From: Paragordius varius
Lineage: Eukaryota; Nematomorpha
Assembly: GCA_964247055.1 (NCBI GenBank)
Contig: OZ176058.1
Location: 3,720,001-3,784,000 of the forward strand
DNA length: 64,000 nucleotides
Direction of reading: 5' to 3'
Both the position numbers and the translations under genes were made by a program. Shown piece by piece: positions 50,162 through 64,000 of this stretch (positions are counted from its first letter, which is position 1; each line of letters starts with the position of its first letter). The notes beneath the pieces were generated by a model. It did not search any database and was not told the origin of the DNA. It worked only from the letters and a program-made list of their open reading frames with translations.

Positions 50162-53100
50162 GGTGGAAACACTAAAAAGCAATTGGGCAACATATTTTGA
50201 TTGTTTGGAAATTATTTGATTGTTGAAAATATATGTTGATTGTTGGAAACACTAAAAAGTTAAAAAAACATAATTTAATTGTTGGAAAATATTTGATTGT
50301 GCAAATATATGTTTGATTGTTGGAAACACTAAAAAGCTATTAGGCATCATATTTTGATTGTTATAAAAATTATTTGATTGCTGAAAATATATATTTGATT
50401 GTTGGAAACAGTAAAAAGCCATTGGGCAACATATTTTGATTGTTGGAAAATTTTTTTTATTGTTGAAAATATATGTTTAATTGTTGGAAATACTAAAAAG
50501 CTGTTGGGCAACATATTTTGATTGTTGGAAAAATTATTTTATTGTTGAAAATATATGTTGATTGTTGGAAACACTAAAAAGTTAAAAAAACATAATTTAA
50601 TTGTTGGAAAATATTTGATTGTGCAAATATATGTTTGATTGTTGGAAACACTAAAAAGCTATTAGGCATCATATTTTGATTGTTATAAAAATTATTTGAT
50701 TGTTGAAAATATATATTTGATTGTTGGAACAATAAAAAGCTATTGGGCAACATATTTTGATTGTTGGAAAAATTATTTTATTGTTGAAAATATAGTTTGA
50801 TATTGGAAAAATTAAAAGGTAAAAAACATAATTTAATTGTTGGAAAATATTTGATTGTGCAAATATATGTTTGATTGTTGGAAACACTAAAAAGCTATTA
50901 GGCATCATATTTTGATTGTTATAAAAATTATTTGATTGTTGAAAATATATATTTAATTGTTGGCAACACTAAAAAGCTATTGGGCAACATATCTTGATTG
51001 TTGGAGAAATTATTTGATTGTTGAAAATATATGTTTGATTGTTGGAAACACTAAAAAGTTAAAAGACAACATAATTTGATTGTTGAAAAAATATGTTTGA
51101 TTGTTGGAAACACTAAAAAACTATTGGGCAACATATTTTGATTGTTGGAAAAATTATTTGATTGTTAAAAATATATGTTTGAATGTTGGAATCACTAAAT
51201 AGTTAAATAACAACTTATTTGATTGTTGAATAAATTATTTGATTGTTGAAAATATATGTTTGATTGTTGGAAACAATAAAAAGCTATTGGGCAACATATT
51301 TTGATTGTTGGAAAAATTATTTGATTGTTGAAAATATATGTTGATTGTTGGAAACACTAAAAAGTTAAAAAAACATAATTTAATTGTTGGAAAATATTTG
51401 ATTGTGCAAATATATGTTTGATTGTTGGAAACACTAAAAAGCTATTAGGCATCATATTTTGATTGTTATAAAAATTATTTGATTGCTGAAAATATATATT
51501 TGATTGTTGGAAACAGTAAAAAGCCATTGGGCAACATATTTTGATTGTTGGAAAATTTTTTTTATTGTTGAAAATATATGTTTAATTGTTGGAAATACTA
51601 AAAAGCTGTTGGGCAACATATTTTGATTGTTGGAAAAATTATTTTATTGTTGAAAATATATGTTGATTGTTGGAAACACTAAAAAGTTCAAAAACATAAT
51701 TTAATTGTTGGAAAATATTTGATTGTGCAAATATATGTTTGATTGGTGGAAACACTAAAAAGCAATTGGGCAACATATTTTGATTGTTTGGAAATTATTT
51801 GATTGTTGAAAATATATGTTGATTGTTGGAAACACTAAAAAGTTAAAAAAACATAATTTAATTGTTGGAAAATATTTGATTGTGCAAATATATGTTTGAT
51901 TGTTGGAAACACTAAAAAGCTATTAGGCATCATATTTTGATTGTTATAAAAATTATTTGATTGCTGAAAATATATATTTGATTGTTGGAAACAGTAAAAA
52001 GCCATTGGGCAACATATTTTGATTGTTGGAAAATTTTTTTTATTGTTGAAAATATATGTTTAATTGTTGGAAATACTAAAAAGCTGTTGGGCAACATATT
52101 TTGATTGTTGGAAAAATTATTTTATTGTTGAAAATATATGTTGATTGTTGGAAACACTAAAAAGTTAAAAAAACATAATTTAATTGTTGGAAAATATTTG
52201 ATTGTGCAAATATATGTTTGATTGTTGGAAACACTAAAAAGCTATTAGGCATCATATTTTGATTGTTATAAAAATTATTTGATTGTTGAAAATATATATT
52301 TGATTGTTGGAACAATAAAAAGCTATTGGGCAACATATTTTGATTGTTGGAAAAATTATTTTATTGTTGAAAATATAGTTTGATATTGGAAACACTAAAA
52401 AGTTAAAAAACATAATTTAATTGTTGGAAAATATTTGATTGTGCAAATATATGTTTGATTGTTGGAAACACTAAAAAGCTATTAGGCATCATATTTTGAT
52501 TGTTATAAAAATTATTTGATTGTTGAAAATATATATTTAATTGTTGGCAACACTAAAAAGCTATTGGGCAACATATCTTGATTGTTGGAGAAATTATTTG
52601 ATTGTTGAAAATATATGTTTGATTGTTGGAAACACTAAAAAGTTAAAAGACAACATAATTTGATTGTTGAAAAAATATGTTTGATTGTTGGAAACACTAA
52701 AAAACTATTGGGCAACATATTTTGATTGTTGGAAAAATTATTTGATTGTTAAAAATATATGTTTGAATGTTGGAATCACTAAATAGTTAAATAACAACTT
52801 ATTTGATTGTTGAATAAATTATTTGATTGTTGAAAATATATGTTTGATTGTTGGAAACAATAAAAAGCTATTGGGCAACATATTTTGATTGTTGGAAAAA
52901 TTATTTGATTGTTGAAAAAATATGTTTAATTGTTGGAAACACTAAAAAGCTGTTGGGCAACATATTTTGATTGTTTGAAAAATTATTTGATTGTTGAAAA
53001 TATATGTTTGATTGTTGGAAACACTAAAAAGCAATTGGGCAACATATTTTAATTATTTGATTGTTGAAAATATATGTTTTATTGTTGGAAACAATAAAAA

Positions 53101-53330
53101 GCTATTGGGCAACATATTTTGTTTGTTGGAAAATTATTTGATTGTTGAAAATATATGTTTGATTGTCGGAAACACTAAAAAGTTCAAAACCATAATTTAA
53201 TTTTTGGAAAATATTTGATTGTGAAAATATATGATTCATTGTTGGAAACACTAAAAGGCTATTGGGCAACATATTTTGATTGTTGGAGAAATTATTTGAT
53301 TGTTGAAAATAAATGTTTGATTGTTGGAAT
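50162..53330. repeat. Higher-order repeat: two copies of about 1.58 kb
   Basis: Rare variants recur about 1582-1584 bp apart: GATTGGTGGAAACAC at 50162/51744, AATATAGTTTGATATTGG at 50789/52371, and GAATGTTGGAATCAC at 51181/52765. The second half begins where the first ends. Smaller repeats, such as GATTGCTGAAAATATATATT at 50377, 51482 and 51960, lie inside. Confidence 0.75.
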
Positions 53331-55477
53331 CACTAAATAGTTAAAAGACAACATATTTGATTGTTGAATAAATTATTTGATTGTTGAAAAAATATGTTTG
53401 ATTGTTGGAAACACTAAAAAACTATTGGGCAACATATTTTGATTGTTGGAAAAATTATTTGATTGTTGAAAATAAATGTTTGATTGTTGGAAACACTAAA
53501 AAGTTAAAAGAAAACATATTTTGATTGTTGGAAAAATTATTTGATTGTTGAAAATATATGTTTGATTGTTGGAATCACTAAATAGTTAAAAGAAAACATA
53601 TTTGATTGTTGAATAAATTATTTGATTGTTGAAAATATATGTTTGATTGTTGGAAACACTAAAAAGCTATTGGGCAAGATATTTTAATTGATGGAAAAAT
53701 TATTTGATTGTTGAAAATGTATGTTTGATTGTTGGATACAATAAAAAGCTATTGGACAACATATTTTGATTGTTGGAAAAATTATTTGATTGTTGAAAAT
53801 ATATGTTTGATTGTTGGATACAATAAAAAGCTATTGGACAACATATTTTGATTGTTGGAAAAATTATTTGATTGTTGAAAATATATGTTTGATTGTTGGA
53901 AACACTAAAAAGTTATTGGGTATCATATTTTGATTGTTGGAGAAATTATTTGATTTTTTAAAATATATGTTTGATTGTTGTAAACACTAAAAAGTTAAAA
54001 GACAACATAATTTGATTGTTGAAAAAATTATTTGATTGGTGATATGTTTGAAAGTTGGAAATACTAAACAGATATCAGGAAACATATTTTGATTATTATA
54101 AAAATTATTTTTAAGAAAATATATGTTTGAATGTTGGAAACACTAAAAAACTATGGGGCAACATATTTTGATTGTTGGAAAAAATTTTTAATTGTTGAAA
54201 GTATATGTTTGATTGTTGGAAACACTAAAATGTTAACAGACAATATATTTTGATTTTTGGAAAAATTATTTATTGTTGAAAATTTATGATTGATTGTTGA
54301 AAACACTAAAAAGCTATGGGGCAACATATTTTGATTGTTGAAAAAATTATTTGATGTTAAAAAAATATGTTTGATTGTTGGAAACACTAAAAAACTATTG
54401 GCCAACATATTTTGATTGTTGGAAAAATTATTTGATTGTTGAAAATATGGAAACAATAAAAAGCTATTGGGCAACATATTTTGATTGTTGGAAAAGTTAT
54501 TTGATTGTTGAAAATATATGTTTAATTGTTTTAAACACTAAAAAGTTAAAAAACATAATTTAATTGTTGAAAAATATTTGATTGTGCAAATATATGTTTA
54601 ATTGTTGGAAACATTAAAAAGTTATTGGGCATCATATTTTGATTGTTGGAGAAATTATTTGATTTTTTAAAATATATGTTTGATTGTTGTAAACAATAAA
54701 AAGTTAAAAGACAACATAATTTGATTGTTGAAAAAATTATTTGATTGGTGCAAATATATGTTTGATTGTTGGAAACACTAAAAATTTAAAAAACATAATT
54801 TCATTGTTGGAAAAATTATTTCATTGTTGAAAATATATGTTTGATTGTTGGAAATACTAAACAGATATCAGGAAACATATTTTGATTATTGGAAAAATTA
54901 TTTGATTAAGAAAATATATGTTTGAATGTTGGAAACACTAAAAAACTATGGGGCAACATATTTTGATTGTTGGAAAAAATTTTTAATTGTTGAAAGTATA
55001 TGTTTGATTGTTGGAAACACTAAAATGTTAACAGACAATATATTTTGATTTTTGGAAAAATTATTTATTGTTGAAAATTTATGATTGATTGTTGAAAACA
55101 CTAAAAAGCTATGGGGCAACATATTTTGATTGTTGAAAAAATTATTTGATGTTGAAAAAATATGTTTGATTGTTGGAAACACTAAAAAACTATTGGCCAA
55201 CATATTTTGATTGTTGGAAAATTATTTGATTGTTGAAAATATGGAAACAATAAAATGCTAATGGGCAACATAATTTGATTGTTGGAAAAATTCTTTGATT
55301 GTTGAAAATATATGTTTAATTGTTAGAAAAACTAAAAAGCTGTTAGGCAACATATTTTGATTGTTTGAAAAATTATTTGATTGTTGAAAATATATGTTTG
55401 ATTGTTTGAAACACTAAAAAGTTAAAAAACATAATTTAATTGTTGGAAAATATTTGATTGTGAAAAAATATGTTTGA

Positions 55478-58400
55478 TTGTTGGTAACACTAAAAAGCTA
55501 TTGGGCAACAGATTTTGATTATTTGATTGTTGAAAATATATGTTTGATTGTTGGAAACAATAAAAAGCTATTAAGCAACATATTTTGTTTGTTGGAAAAT
55601 TATTTGATTGTTGAAAATATATGTTTGATTGTTGGAAACACTAAAAAGCAATTGAGCAACATATTTTGATTATTTGATTCTTGAAAATATATGTTTTATT
55701 GTTGTAAACAATAAAAAGCTATTGGGCAACATATTTTGTTTGTTGGAAAATTATTTGATTGTTGAAAATATATGTTTGATTGTCGGAAACACTAAAAAGT
55801 TCAAAAACATAATTTAATTGTTGGAAAATATTTGATTGTGAAAATATATGTTTCATTGTTGGAAACACTAAAAGGCTATTGGGCAACATTTGATTGTTGG
55901 AGAAATTATTTGATTGTTCAAAATATATGTTTGATTGTTGGAAACACTAAAAAGTTAAAAGACAACATAATTTGATTGTTGAAAAAATTATTTGATTGTT
56001 GAAAAAATATGTTTGATTGTTGGAAACACAAAAACTATTGGGCAACATATTTTGATTGTTGGAAAAATTATTTGATTGTTGAAAATATATGTTTGATTGT
56101 TGGAATCACTAAATAGTTAAAAGACAACATATTTGATTGTTGAATAAATTATTTGATTGTTGAAAATATATGTTTGATTGTTAGAAACACTAAAAAGCTA
56201 TTGGGCAAGATATTTTAATTGATGGAAAAATTATTTGATTGTTGAAAATATATGTTTGATTGTTGGATACAATAAAAAGCTATTGGACAACATATTTTGT
56301 TTGTTGGAAAAATTATTTGATTGTTGAAAATATATGTTTGATTGTTGGATACAATAAAAAGCTATTGGACAACATATTTTGATATATGGATAATTATTTG
56401 ATTGTTGAAAATATATGTTTGATTGTTGGAAACAATAAAAAGCTATTGGGCATCATATTTTGATTGTTGGAGAAATTATTTGATTTTTTAAAATAAATGT
56501 TTGATTGTTGTAAACACTAAAAAGTTAAAAGACAACATAATTTGATTGTTGAAAAAATTATTTGATTGGTGCAAATATATGTTTGATTGTTGGAAACACT
56601 AAAAATTTAAAAAACATTATTTCATTGTTGGAAAAATTATTTCATTGTTGAAAATATATGTTTGATTGTTGGAAATACTAAACCGATATCAGGAAACATA
56701 TTTTGATTATTGGAAAAATTATTTGATTAAGAAAATATATGTTTGAATATTGGAAACACTAAAAAACTATGGGGCAACATATTTTGATTGTTGGAAAAAA
56801 TTTTTAATTGTTGAAAGTATATGTTTGATTGTTGGAAACACTAAAATGTTAACAGACAATATATTTTGATTTTTGGAAAAATTATTTATTGTTGAAAATT
56901 TATGATTGATTGTCTAAAACACTAAAAAGCTATTGGGCAACATATTTTGATTGTTGGAAAAATTATTTGATTGTTGAAAATAAATGTTTGATTGTTGGAA
57001 ACAATAAAAAGCTATTGGGCAACATATTTTGATTGTTGGAAAAATTATTTGATTGTTAAAAATATATGTTTGATCGTTGGAAACAATAAAAAGCTATTGG
57101 GCAACATATTTTGACTGTTGGAAAAATTATTTGATTGTGCAAATATATGTTTGATTGTTGGAAACAATAAAAAGCTATTGGGCAACATATTTTGACTGTT
57201 GGAAAAATTATTTGATTGTGCAAATATATGTATGAGTGTTGGAAACACTAAAAAGCTATTGGGCATCATATTTTGATTGTTGAAGAAATTATTTGATTGT
57301 TGAAAATATATGTTTGATTGTTGGTAACACTAAAAAGCTATTGGGCAACAGATTTTGATTATTTGATTGTTGAAAATATATGTTTTATTGTTGGAAACAA
57401 TAAAAAGCTATTGGGCAACATATTTTGTTTGTTGGAAAATTATTTGATTGTTGAAAATATATGTTTGATTGTCGGAAACACTAAAAAGTTCAAAAACATA
57501 ATTTAATTGTTGGAAAATATTTGATTGTGAAAATATATGTATCATTGTTGGAAACACTAAAAGGCTATTGGGCAACATATTTTGATTGTTGGAGAAATTA
57601 TTTGATTGTTCAAAATATATGTTTGATTGTTGGAAACACTAAAAAGTTAAAAGACAACATAATTTGATTGTTGAAAAAATTATTTGATTGTTGAAAATAT
57701 ATGTTTGATTGTTAGAAACACTAAAAAGTTAAAAAACATAATTTAATTGTTGGAAAATATTTGATTGTGAAAAAATATGTTTGATTGTTGGTAACACTAA
57801 AAAGCTATTGGGCAACAGATTTTGATTATTTGATTGTTGAAAATATATGTTTGATTGTTGGAAACAATAAAAAGCTATTAAGCAACATATTTTGTTTGTT
57901 GGAAAATTATTTGATTGTTGAAAATATATGTTTGATTGTTGGAAACACTAAAAAGCAATTGGGCAACATATTTTGATTATTTGATTGTTGAAAATATATG
58001 TTTTATTGTTGGAAACAATAAAAAGCTATTGGGCAACATATTTTGTTTGTTGGAAAATTTTTTGATTGTTGAAAATATATGTTTGATTGTCGGAAACACT
58101 AAAAAGTTCAAAAACATAATTTAATTGTTGGAAAATATTTGATTGTGAAAATATATGTTTCATTGTTGGAAACACTAAAAGGCTATTGGGCAACATATTT
58201 TGATTGTTGGAGAAATTATTCGATTGTTCAAAATATATGTTTGATTGTTGGAAACACTAAAAAGTTAAAAGACAACATAATTTGATTGTTGAAAAAATTA
58301 TTTGATTGTTGAAAAAATATGTTTGATTGTTGGAAACACTAAAAAACTATTGGGCAACATATTTTGATTGTTGGAAAAATTATTTGATTGTTGAAAATAA

Positions 58401-61260
58401 ATGTTTGATTGTTGGAAACACTAAAAAGTTAAAAGAAAACATATTTTGATTGTTGGAAAAATTATTTGATTTTTGAAAATATATGTTTGATTGTTGGAAT
58501 CACTAAATAGTTAAAAGACAACATATTTGATTGTTGAATAAATTATTTGATTGTTGAAAATATATGTTTGATTGTTGGAAACACTAAAAAGCTAGCAAGA
58601 TATTTTAATTGATGGAAAAATTATTTGATTGTTGAAAATATATGTTTGATTGTTGGATACAATAAAAAGCTATTGGACAACATATTTTGATTGTTGGAAA
58701 AGTTATTTGATTGTTGAAAATATATGTTTAATTGTTGGAAACACTAAAAAGTTAAAAAACATAATTTAATTGTTGGAAAATATTTGATTGTGCAAATATA
58801 TGTTTAATTGTTGGAAACACTAAAAAGTTATTGGGCATCATATTTTGATTGTTGGAGAAATTATTTGATTTTTTAAAATATATGTTTGATTGTTGTAAAC
58901 ACTAAAAAGTTAAAAGACAACATAATTTGATTGTTGAAAAAATTATTTGATTGGTGCAAATATATGTTTGATTGTTGGAAACACTAAAAATTTAAAAAAC
59001 ATAATTTCATTGTTGGAAAAATTATTTCATTGTTGAAAATATATGTTTGATTGTTGGAAATACTAAACAGATATCAGGAAACATATTTTGATTATTGGAA
59101 AAATTATTTGATTAAGAAAATATATGTTTGAATGTTGGAAACACTAAAAAACTATGGGGCAACATATTTTGATTGTTGCAAAAAAATTTTAATTGTTGAA
59201 AGTATATGTTTGATTGTTGGAAACACTAAAATGTTAACAGACAATATATTTTGATTTTTGGAAAAATTATTTATTGTTGAAAATTTATGATTGATTGTTG
59301 AAAACACTAAAAAGATATGGGGCAACATATTTTGATTGTTGGAAAAATTATTTGATCGTTGAAAATATATGTTTGATTGTTGGAAACACTAAAAAGTTAA
59401 AAGAAAACATATTTTGATTGTTGAAAAAATTATTTGATGTTGAAAAAATATGTTTTATTGTTGGAAACACTAAAAAACTATTGGCCAACATATTTTGATT
59501 GTTGGAAAAATTATTTGATTGTTGAAAATATGGAAACAATAAAAAGCTAATGGGCAACATAATTTGATTGTTGGAAAAATGCTTTGATTGTTGAAAATAT
59601 ATGTTTAATTGTTAGAAAAACTAAAAAGCTGTTAGGCAACATATTTTGATTGTTTGAAAAATTATTTGATTGTTGAAAATATATGTTTGATTGTTAGAAA
59701 CACTAAAAAGTTAAAAAACATAATTTAATTGTTGGAAAATATTTGATTGTGAAAATATATGTTTGATTGTTGGTAACACTAAAAAGCTATTGCGCAACAG
59801 ATTTTGATTATTTGATTGTTGAAAATATATGTTTGATTGTTGGAAACAATAAAAAGCCATTAAGCAACATATTTTGTTTGTTGGAAAATTATTTGATTGT
59901 TGAAAATATATGTTTGATTGTTGGAAACACTAAAAAGCTATTGGGCAACATATTTTGATTGTTGGAGAAATTATTTGATTGTTGAAAATATATGTTTGAT
60001 TGTTGGAAACACTAAAAAGTTAAAAGACAACATAATTTGATTGTTGAAAAAATATGTTTGATTGTTGGAAACACAAAAAAACTATTGGGCAACATATTTT
60101 GATTGTTGGAAAAATTATTTGATTGTTGAAAATATATGTTTGAATGTTGGAATCACTAAATAGTTAAAAGACAACTTATTTGATTGTGAAAATATATGTT
60201 TGATTGTTGGTAACACTAAAAAGCTATTGCGCAACAGATTTTGATTTATTGATTGTTGAAAATATATGTTTGATTGTTGGAAACAATAAAAAGCTATTAA
60301 GCAACATATTTTGTTTGTTGGAAAATTATTTGATTGTTGAAAATATATGTTTGATTGTTGGAAACAATAAAAAGCTATTGGGCAAAATATTTTGATTGTT
60401 GGAAAAATTATTTGATTGTTGAAAAAATATGTTTAATTGTTGGAAACACTAAAAAGCTGTTGGGCAACATATTTTGATTGTTTGAAAAATTATTTGATTG
60501 TTGAAAATATATGTTTGATTGTTGGAAACACTAAAAAGTTCAAAAACATAATTTAATTGTTGGAAAATATTTGATTGTGAAAATATATGTTTCATTGTTG
60601 GAAACACTAAAAGGCTATTGGGCAACATATTTTGATTGTTGGAGAAATTATTTGATTGTTGAAAATATATGTTTGATTGTTGGAAACACTAAAAATTTAA
60701 AAAACATAATTTGATTGTTGGAAAAATTATTTCATTGTTGAAAATATATGTTTGATTGTTGGAAATACTAAACAGATATCAGGAAACATATTTTGATTAT
60801 TGGAAAAATTATTTGATTAAGAAAATATATGTTTAATTGTTGGAAACACTAAAAAGTTAAAAAACATAATTTAATTGTTGGAAAATATTTGATTGTGCAA
60901 GTATATGTTTGATTGTTGGAAACACTAAAATGTTAACAGACAATATATTTTGATTTTTGGAAAAATTATTTATTGTTGAAAATTTATGATTGATTGTTGA
61001 AAACACTAAAAAGATATGGGGCAACATATTTTGATTGTTGGAAAAATTATTTGATCGTTGAAAATATATGTTTGATTGTTGGAAACACTAAAAAGTTAAA
61101 AGAAAACATATTTTGATTGTTGAAAAAATTATTTGATGTTGAAAAAATATGTTTTATTGTTGGAAACACTAAAAAACTATTGGCCAACATATTTTGATTG
61201 TTGGAAAAATTATTTGATTGTCGAAAATATGGAAACAATAAAAAGCTATTGGACAACATA
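55478..61260. repeat. Higher-order repeat: units of about 2.0-2.4 kb
   Basis: A recognisable monomer string (GGTAACACTAAAAAGC followed by GCAACAGATTTTGATT) starts near 55482, 57789, 59771 and 60208, with a shorter unit starting near 57322. Variants in the same order (TTCATTGTTGGAAACAC, GATATTTTAATTGATGG, ATATCAGGAAACATATTTTG) follow each of the longer units. Unit lengths differ because monomers were gained or lost. Confidence 0.65.
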
Positions 61261-64000
61261 TTTTGATATATGGATAATTATTTGATTGTTGAAAATATAT
61301 GTTTAATTGTTGAAAACACTAAAAAGTTATTGGGCATCATATTTTGATTGTTGGAGAAATTATTTGATTTTTTAAAATATATGTTTGATTGGTGTAAACA
61401 CTAAAAAGTTTAAAGACAACATAATTTGATTGTTGAAAAAATTATTTGATTAGTGCAAATATATGTTTGATTGTTGGAAACACTAAAAATTTAAAAAACA
61501 TAATTTGATTGTTGGAAAAATTATTTAATTTATGAAAATATATGTTTGATTGTTGGAAATACTAAACAGATATCAGGAAACATATTTTGATTATTGGAAA
61601 AATTATTTGATTAAGAAAATATATGTTTGATTGTCGGAAACACTAAAAAGTTCAAAAACATAATTTAATTGTTGGAAAATATTTGATAACATATTTTGAT
61701 TGTTGGAGAAATTATTTGATTGTTCAAAATATATGTTTGATTGTTGGAAACACTAAAAAGCTATTGGGCAAGATATTTTAATTGATGGAAAAATTATTTG
61801 ATTGTTGAAAATATATGTTTGATTGTTGGATACAATAAAAAGCTATTGGACAACATATTTTGATTGTTGGAAAAATTATTTGATTGTTGAAAAAATATGT
61901 TTAATTGTTGGAAACACTAAAAAGCTGTTGGGCAACATATTTTGATTGTTTGAAAAATTATTTGATTGTTGAAAATATATGTTTGATTGTTGGAAACACT
62001 AAAAAGCAATTGGGCAACATATTTTGATTATATGATTGTTGAAAATATATGTTTGATTGTTGGAAACAATGAAAAGCTATTGCGCAACATATTTTGTTTG
62101 TTGGAAAATTATTTGATTGTTGAAAATATATGTTTGATTGTCGGAAACACTAAAAAGTTCAAAAACATAATTTAATTGTTGGAAAATATTTGATTGTGAA
62201 AATATATGTTTCATTGTTGGAAACACTAAAAGGCTAATGGGCAACATATTTTGATTGTTGGAAAAATTATTTGATTGTTGAAAATATATGTTTGAATGTT
62301 GGAATCACTAAATAGTAAAAGACAACTTATTTGATTGTTGAATAAATTATTTGATTGATGAAAATATATGTTTGATTGTTGGAAACAATAAAAAGCTATT
62401 GGGCAACAAATTTTGATTGTTGGAAAAATTATTTGATTGTTGAAAAAATATGTTTAATTGTAGGAAACACTAAAAAGCTGTTGGGCAACATATTTTGATT
62501 GTTTGAAAAATTTGATTGTTGAAAATATATGTTTGATTGTTGGAAACACTAAAAAGCAATTGTACAACATATTTTGATTATTTGATTGTTGAAAATATAT
62601 GTTTGATTGTTGGAAACAATAAAAAGCTATTGCGCAACATATTTTGTTTGTTGGAAAATTATTTGATTGTTGAAAATATATGTTTGATTGTTGGAAACAC
62701 TAAAAAGCTATTGGGCAACATATTTTGATTGTTGGAAAAATTATTTGATTCTTGAAAATAAATGTTTGATTGTTTGAAACAATAAAAAGCTATTGGGCAA
62801 CATATTTTGATTGTTGGAAAAATTATTTGATTGTTAAAAATATATGTTTGATTGTTGGAAACAATAAAAAGCTATTGGGCAACATATTTTGACTGTTGGA
62901 AAAATTATTTGATTGTGCAAATATATGTATGAGTGTTGGAAACACTAAAAAGCTATTGGGCATCATATTTTGATTGTTGAAGAAATTATTTGATTGTTGA
63001 AAATATATGTTTGATTGTTGGAAGCACTAAAAAGCTAAAAGACAACATAATTTGATTGTTGAAAAAATATGTTTGATTGTTGGAAACACTAAAAAACTAT
63101 TTATTGGGCAACATATTTTGATTGTTGGAAAAATTATTTGATTGTTGAAAATATATGTTTGAATGTTGGAATCACTAAATAGTTAAAAGACAACTTATTT
63201 GATTGTTGAATAAATTATTTGATTGTTGAAAATATATGTTTGATTGTTGGAAACAATAAAAAGCAATTGGGCAACATATTTTAATTGTTTGAAAAATTAT
63301 TTGATTGTTGAAAATATATGTTTGATTGTTTGAAACAATAAAAAGCTATTGGGCAACATAGTGTGATTGTTGGAAAAATTATTTGATTGTTAAAAATATA
63401 TGTTTGATTGTTGGAAACAATAAAAAGCTATTGGGCAACATATTTTGACTGTTGGAAAAATTATTTGATTCAAATATATGTATGAGTGTTGGAAACACTA
63501 AAAAGCTATTGGGAATCATATTTTGATTGTAGAAGAAATTATTTGATTGTTGAAAATATATGTTTGTTGGAAACATTAAAAAGCTATTGGGCAACATATT
63601 TTGATTGTTGGAGAAATTATTTGATTGTTGAAAATATATCTTTGATTGTTGGAAACAATAAATAGCTATTGGGCAACATATTTTGACTGTTGGAAAAATT
63701 ATTTGATTCAAATATATGTATGAGTGTTGGAAACACTAAAAAGCTATTGGGCATCATATTTTGATTGTTGAAGAAATTATTTGATTGTTGAAAATATATG
63801 TTTGATTGTTGGAAACACTAAAAAGTTAAAAGACAACATAATTTGATTGTTGAAAAAATATGTTTGATTGTTGGAAACACTAAAAAACTATTGGGCAACA
63901 TATTTTGATTGTTGGAAAAATTATTTGATTGTTGAAAATATATGTTTGAATGTTGGAATCACTAAATAGTTAAAAGACAACTTATTTGATTGTTGAATAA

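Larger units (their letters stand above)
47708..64000. repeat. AT-rich satellite array, about 82-bp monomer, more than 16 kb, open at the right edge
   Basis: Each monomer has three modules that all start TTTGATTGTTG: one continuing GAAAAATTA (about 20 bp), one AAAATATATG (about 21 bp) and one GAAACACTAAAAAG plus a tail (about 41 bp). Two main tails alternate: CTATTGGGCAACATA and TTAAAAGACAACATAA (or TTAAAAGAAAACATA). Modules are often deleted or swapped, and blocks of several monomers are repeated. All open frames here (for example with LIVENICLIVGN or FSNNQNMLPNSF) are the monomer read through in different frames and are not genes. Confidence 0.95.

Noticed and set aside
53012-62728. Many similar open frames reading LIVENICLIVGN and, on the other strand, FSNNQNMLPNSF
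   Set aside because: They are the satellite monomer translated. Lengths follow monomer gains and losses, both strands are open, and there is no sign of protein selection.
47708-64000. A CRISPR-like array of short repeats
   Set aside because: There are no unique spacers; the repeat modules abut one another as in a eukaryotic satellite.

Overview
The window looks like nuclear DNA of an invertebrate metazoan with a very AT-rich, repeat-rich genome. The signs are split genes with GT-AG introns, a profilin gene family, hAT and TTA/TAA-target DNA transposons, a tRNA-derived SINE with a 16-bp target-site duplication, foldback elements and a long satellite array. An arthropod such as a copepod would fit, but nothing here fixes the taxon. 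I saw no bacterial genes, CRISPR arrays, rRNA genes or retroviral material.

Layout. (1) 1-1059 is the 3' coding exon of an unrecognised, mostly disordered protein on the + strand, followed by AT-rich DNA with short transposon remnants. (2) From about 4 kb to 47.7 kb the DNA is a degenerate tandem duplication. I label its parts, in order, A, B, profilin, C, D. Two full rounds and the start of a third are visible: A1 9303-12510, B1 12511-17787, profilin-1, C1; a partial extra round B1'-profilin-2-C1' at 20600-28790; D1 28790-32050; A2 32054-35162, B2 35163-41393, profilin-3, C2, D2 44221-47452; and a stub A3 47453-47707. After subtracting recognisable insertions the unit is about 14.3-14.8 kb. 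(3) From 47708 to the end, and beyond it, lies a satellite array of about 82-bp monomers with higher-order structure.

The only recognisable host gene family is profilin, with three two-exon copies on the minus strand. Copy 1 joins in frame across its main intron. Copy 2 has a one-base change at the splice donor that shifts the frame, and copy 3 has a 5-bp deletion in the first exon. The last exon nevertheless encodes the same protein in all three, while the DNA around copies 1 and 2 has clearly diverged. Copy 3 is a mosaic: copy-1-like on one side of the last exon and copy-2-like on the other, which suggests gene conversion or unequal crossing over.

Insertions date the duplication relative to one another. 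A composite hAT element (5024-9302) carries a nested TTA-target element, a 1-kb palindrome and a SINE. A second hAT (25045-28222) has an exact 8-bp target duplication and a decayed transposase. A TAA-target element (35979-37104) interrupts B2 only. Most short open frames in the window, including all those in the satellite, look non-coding.
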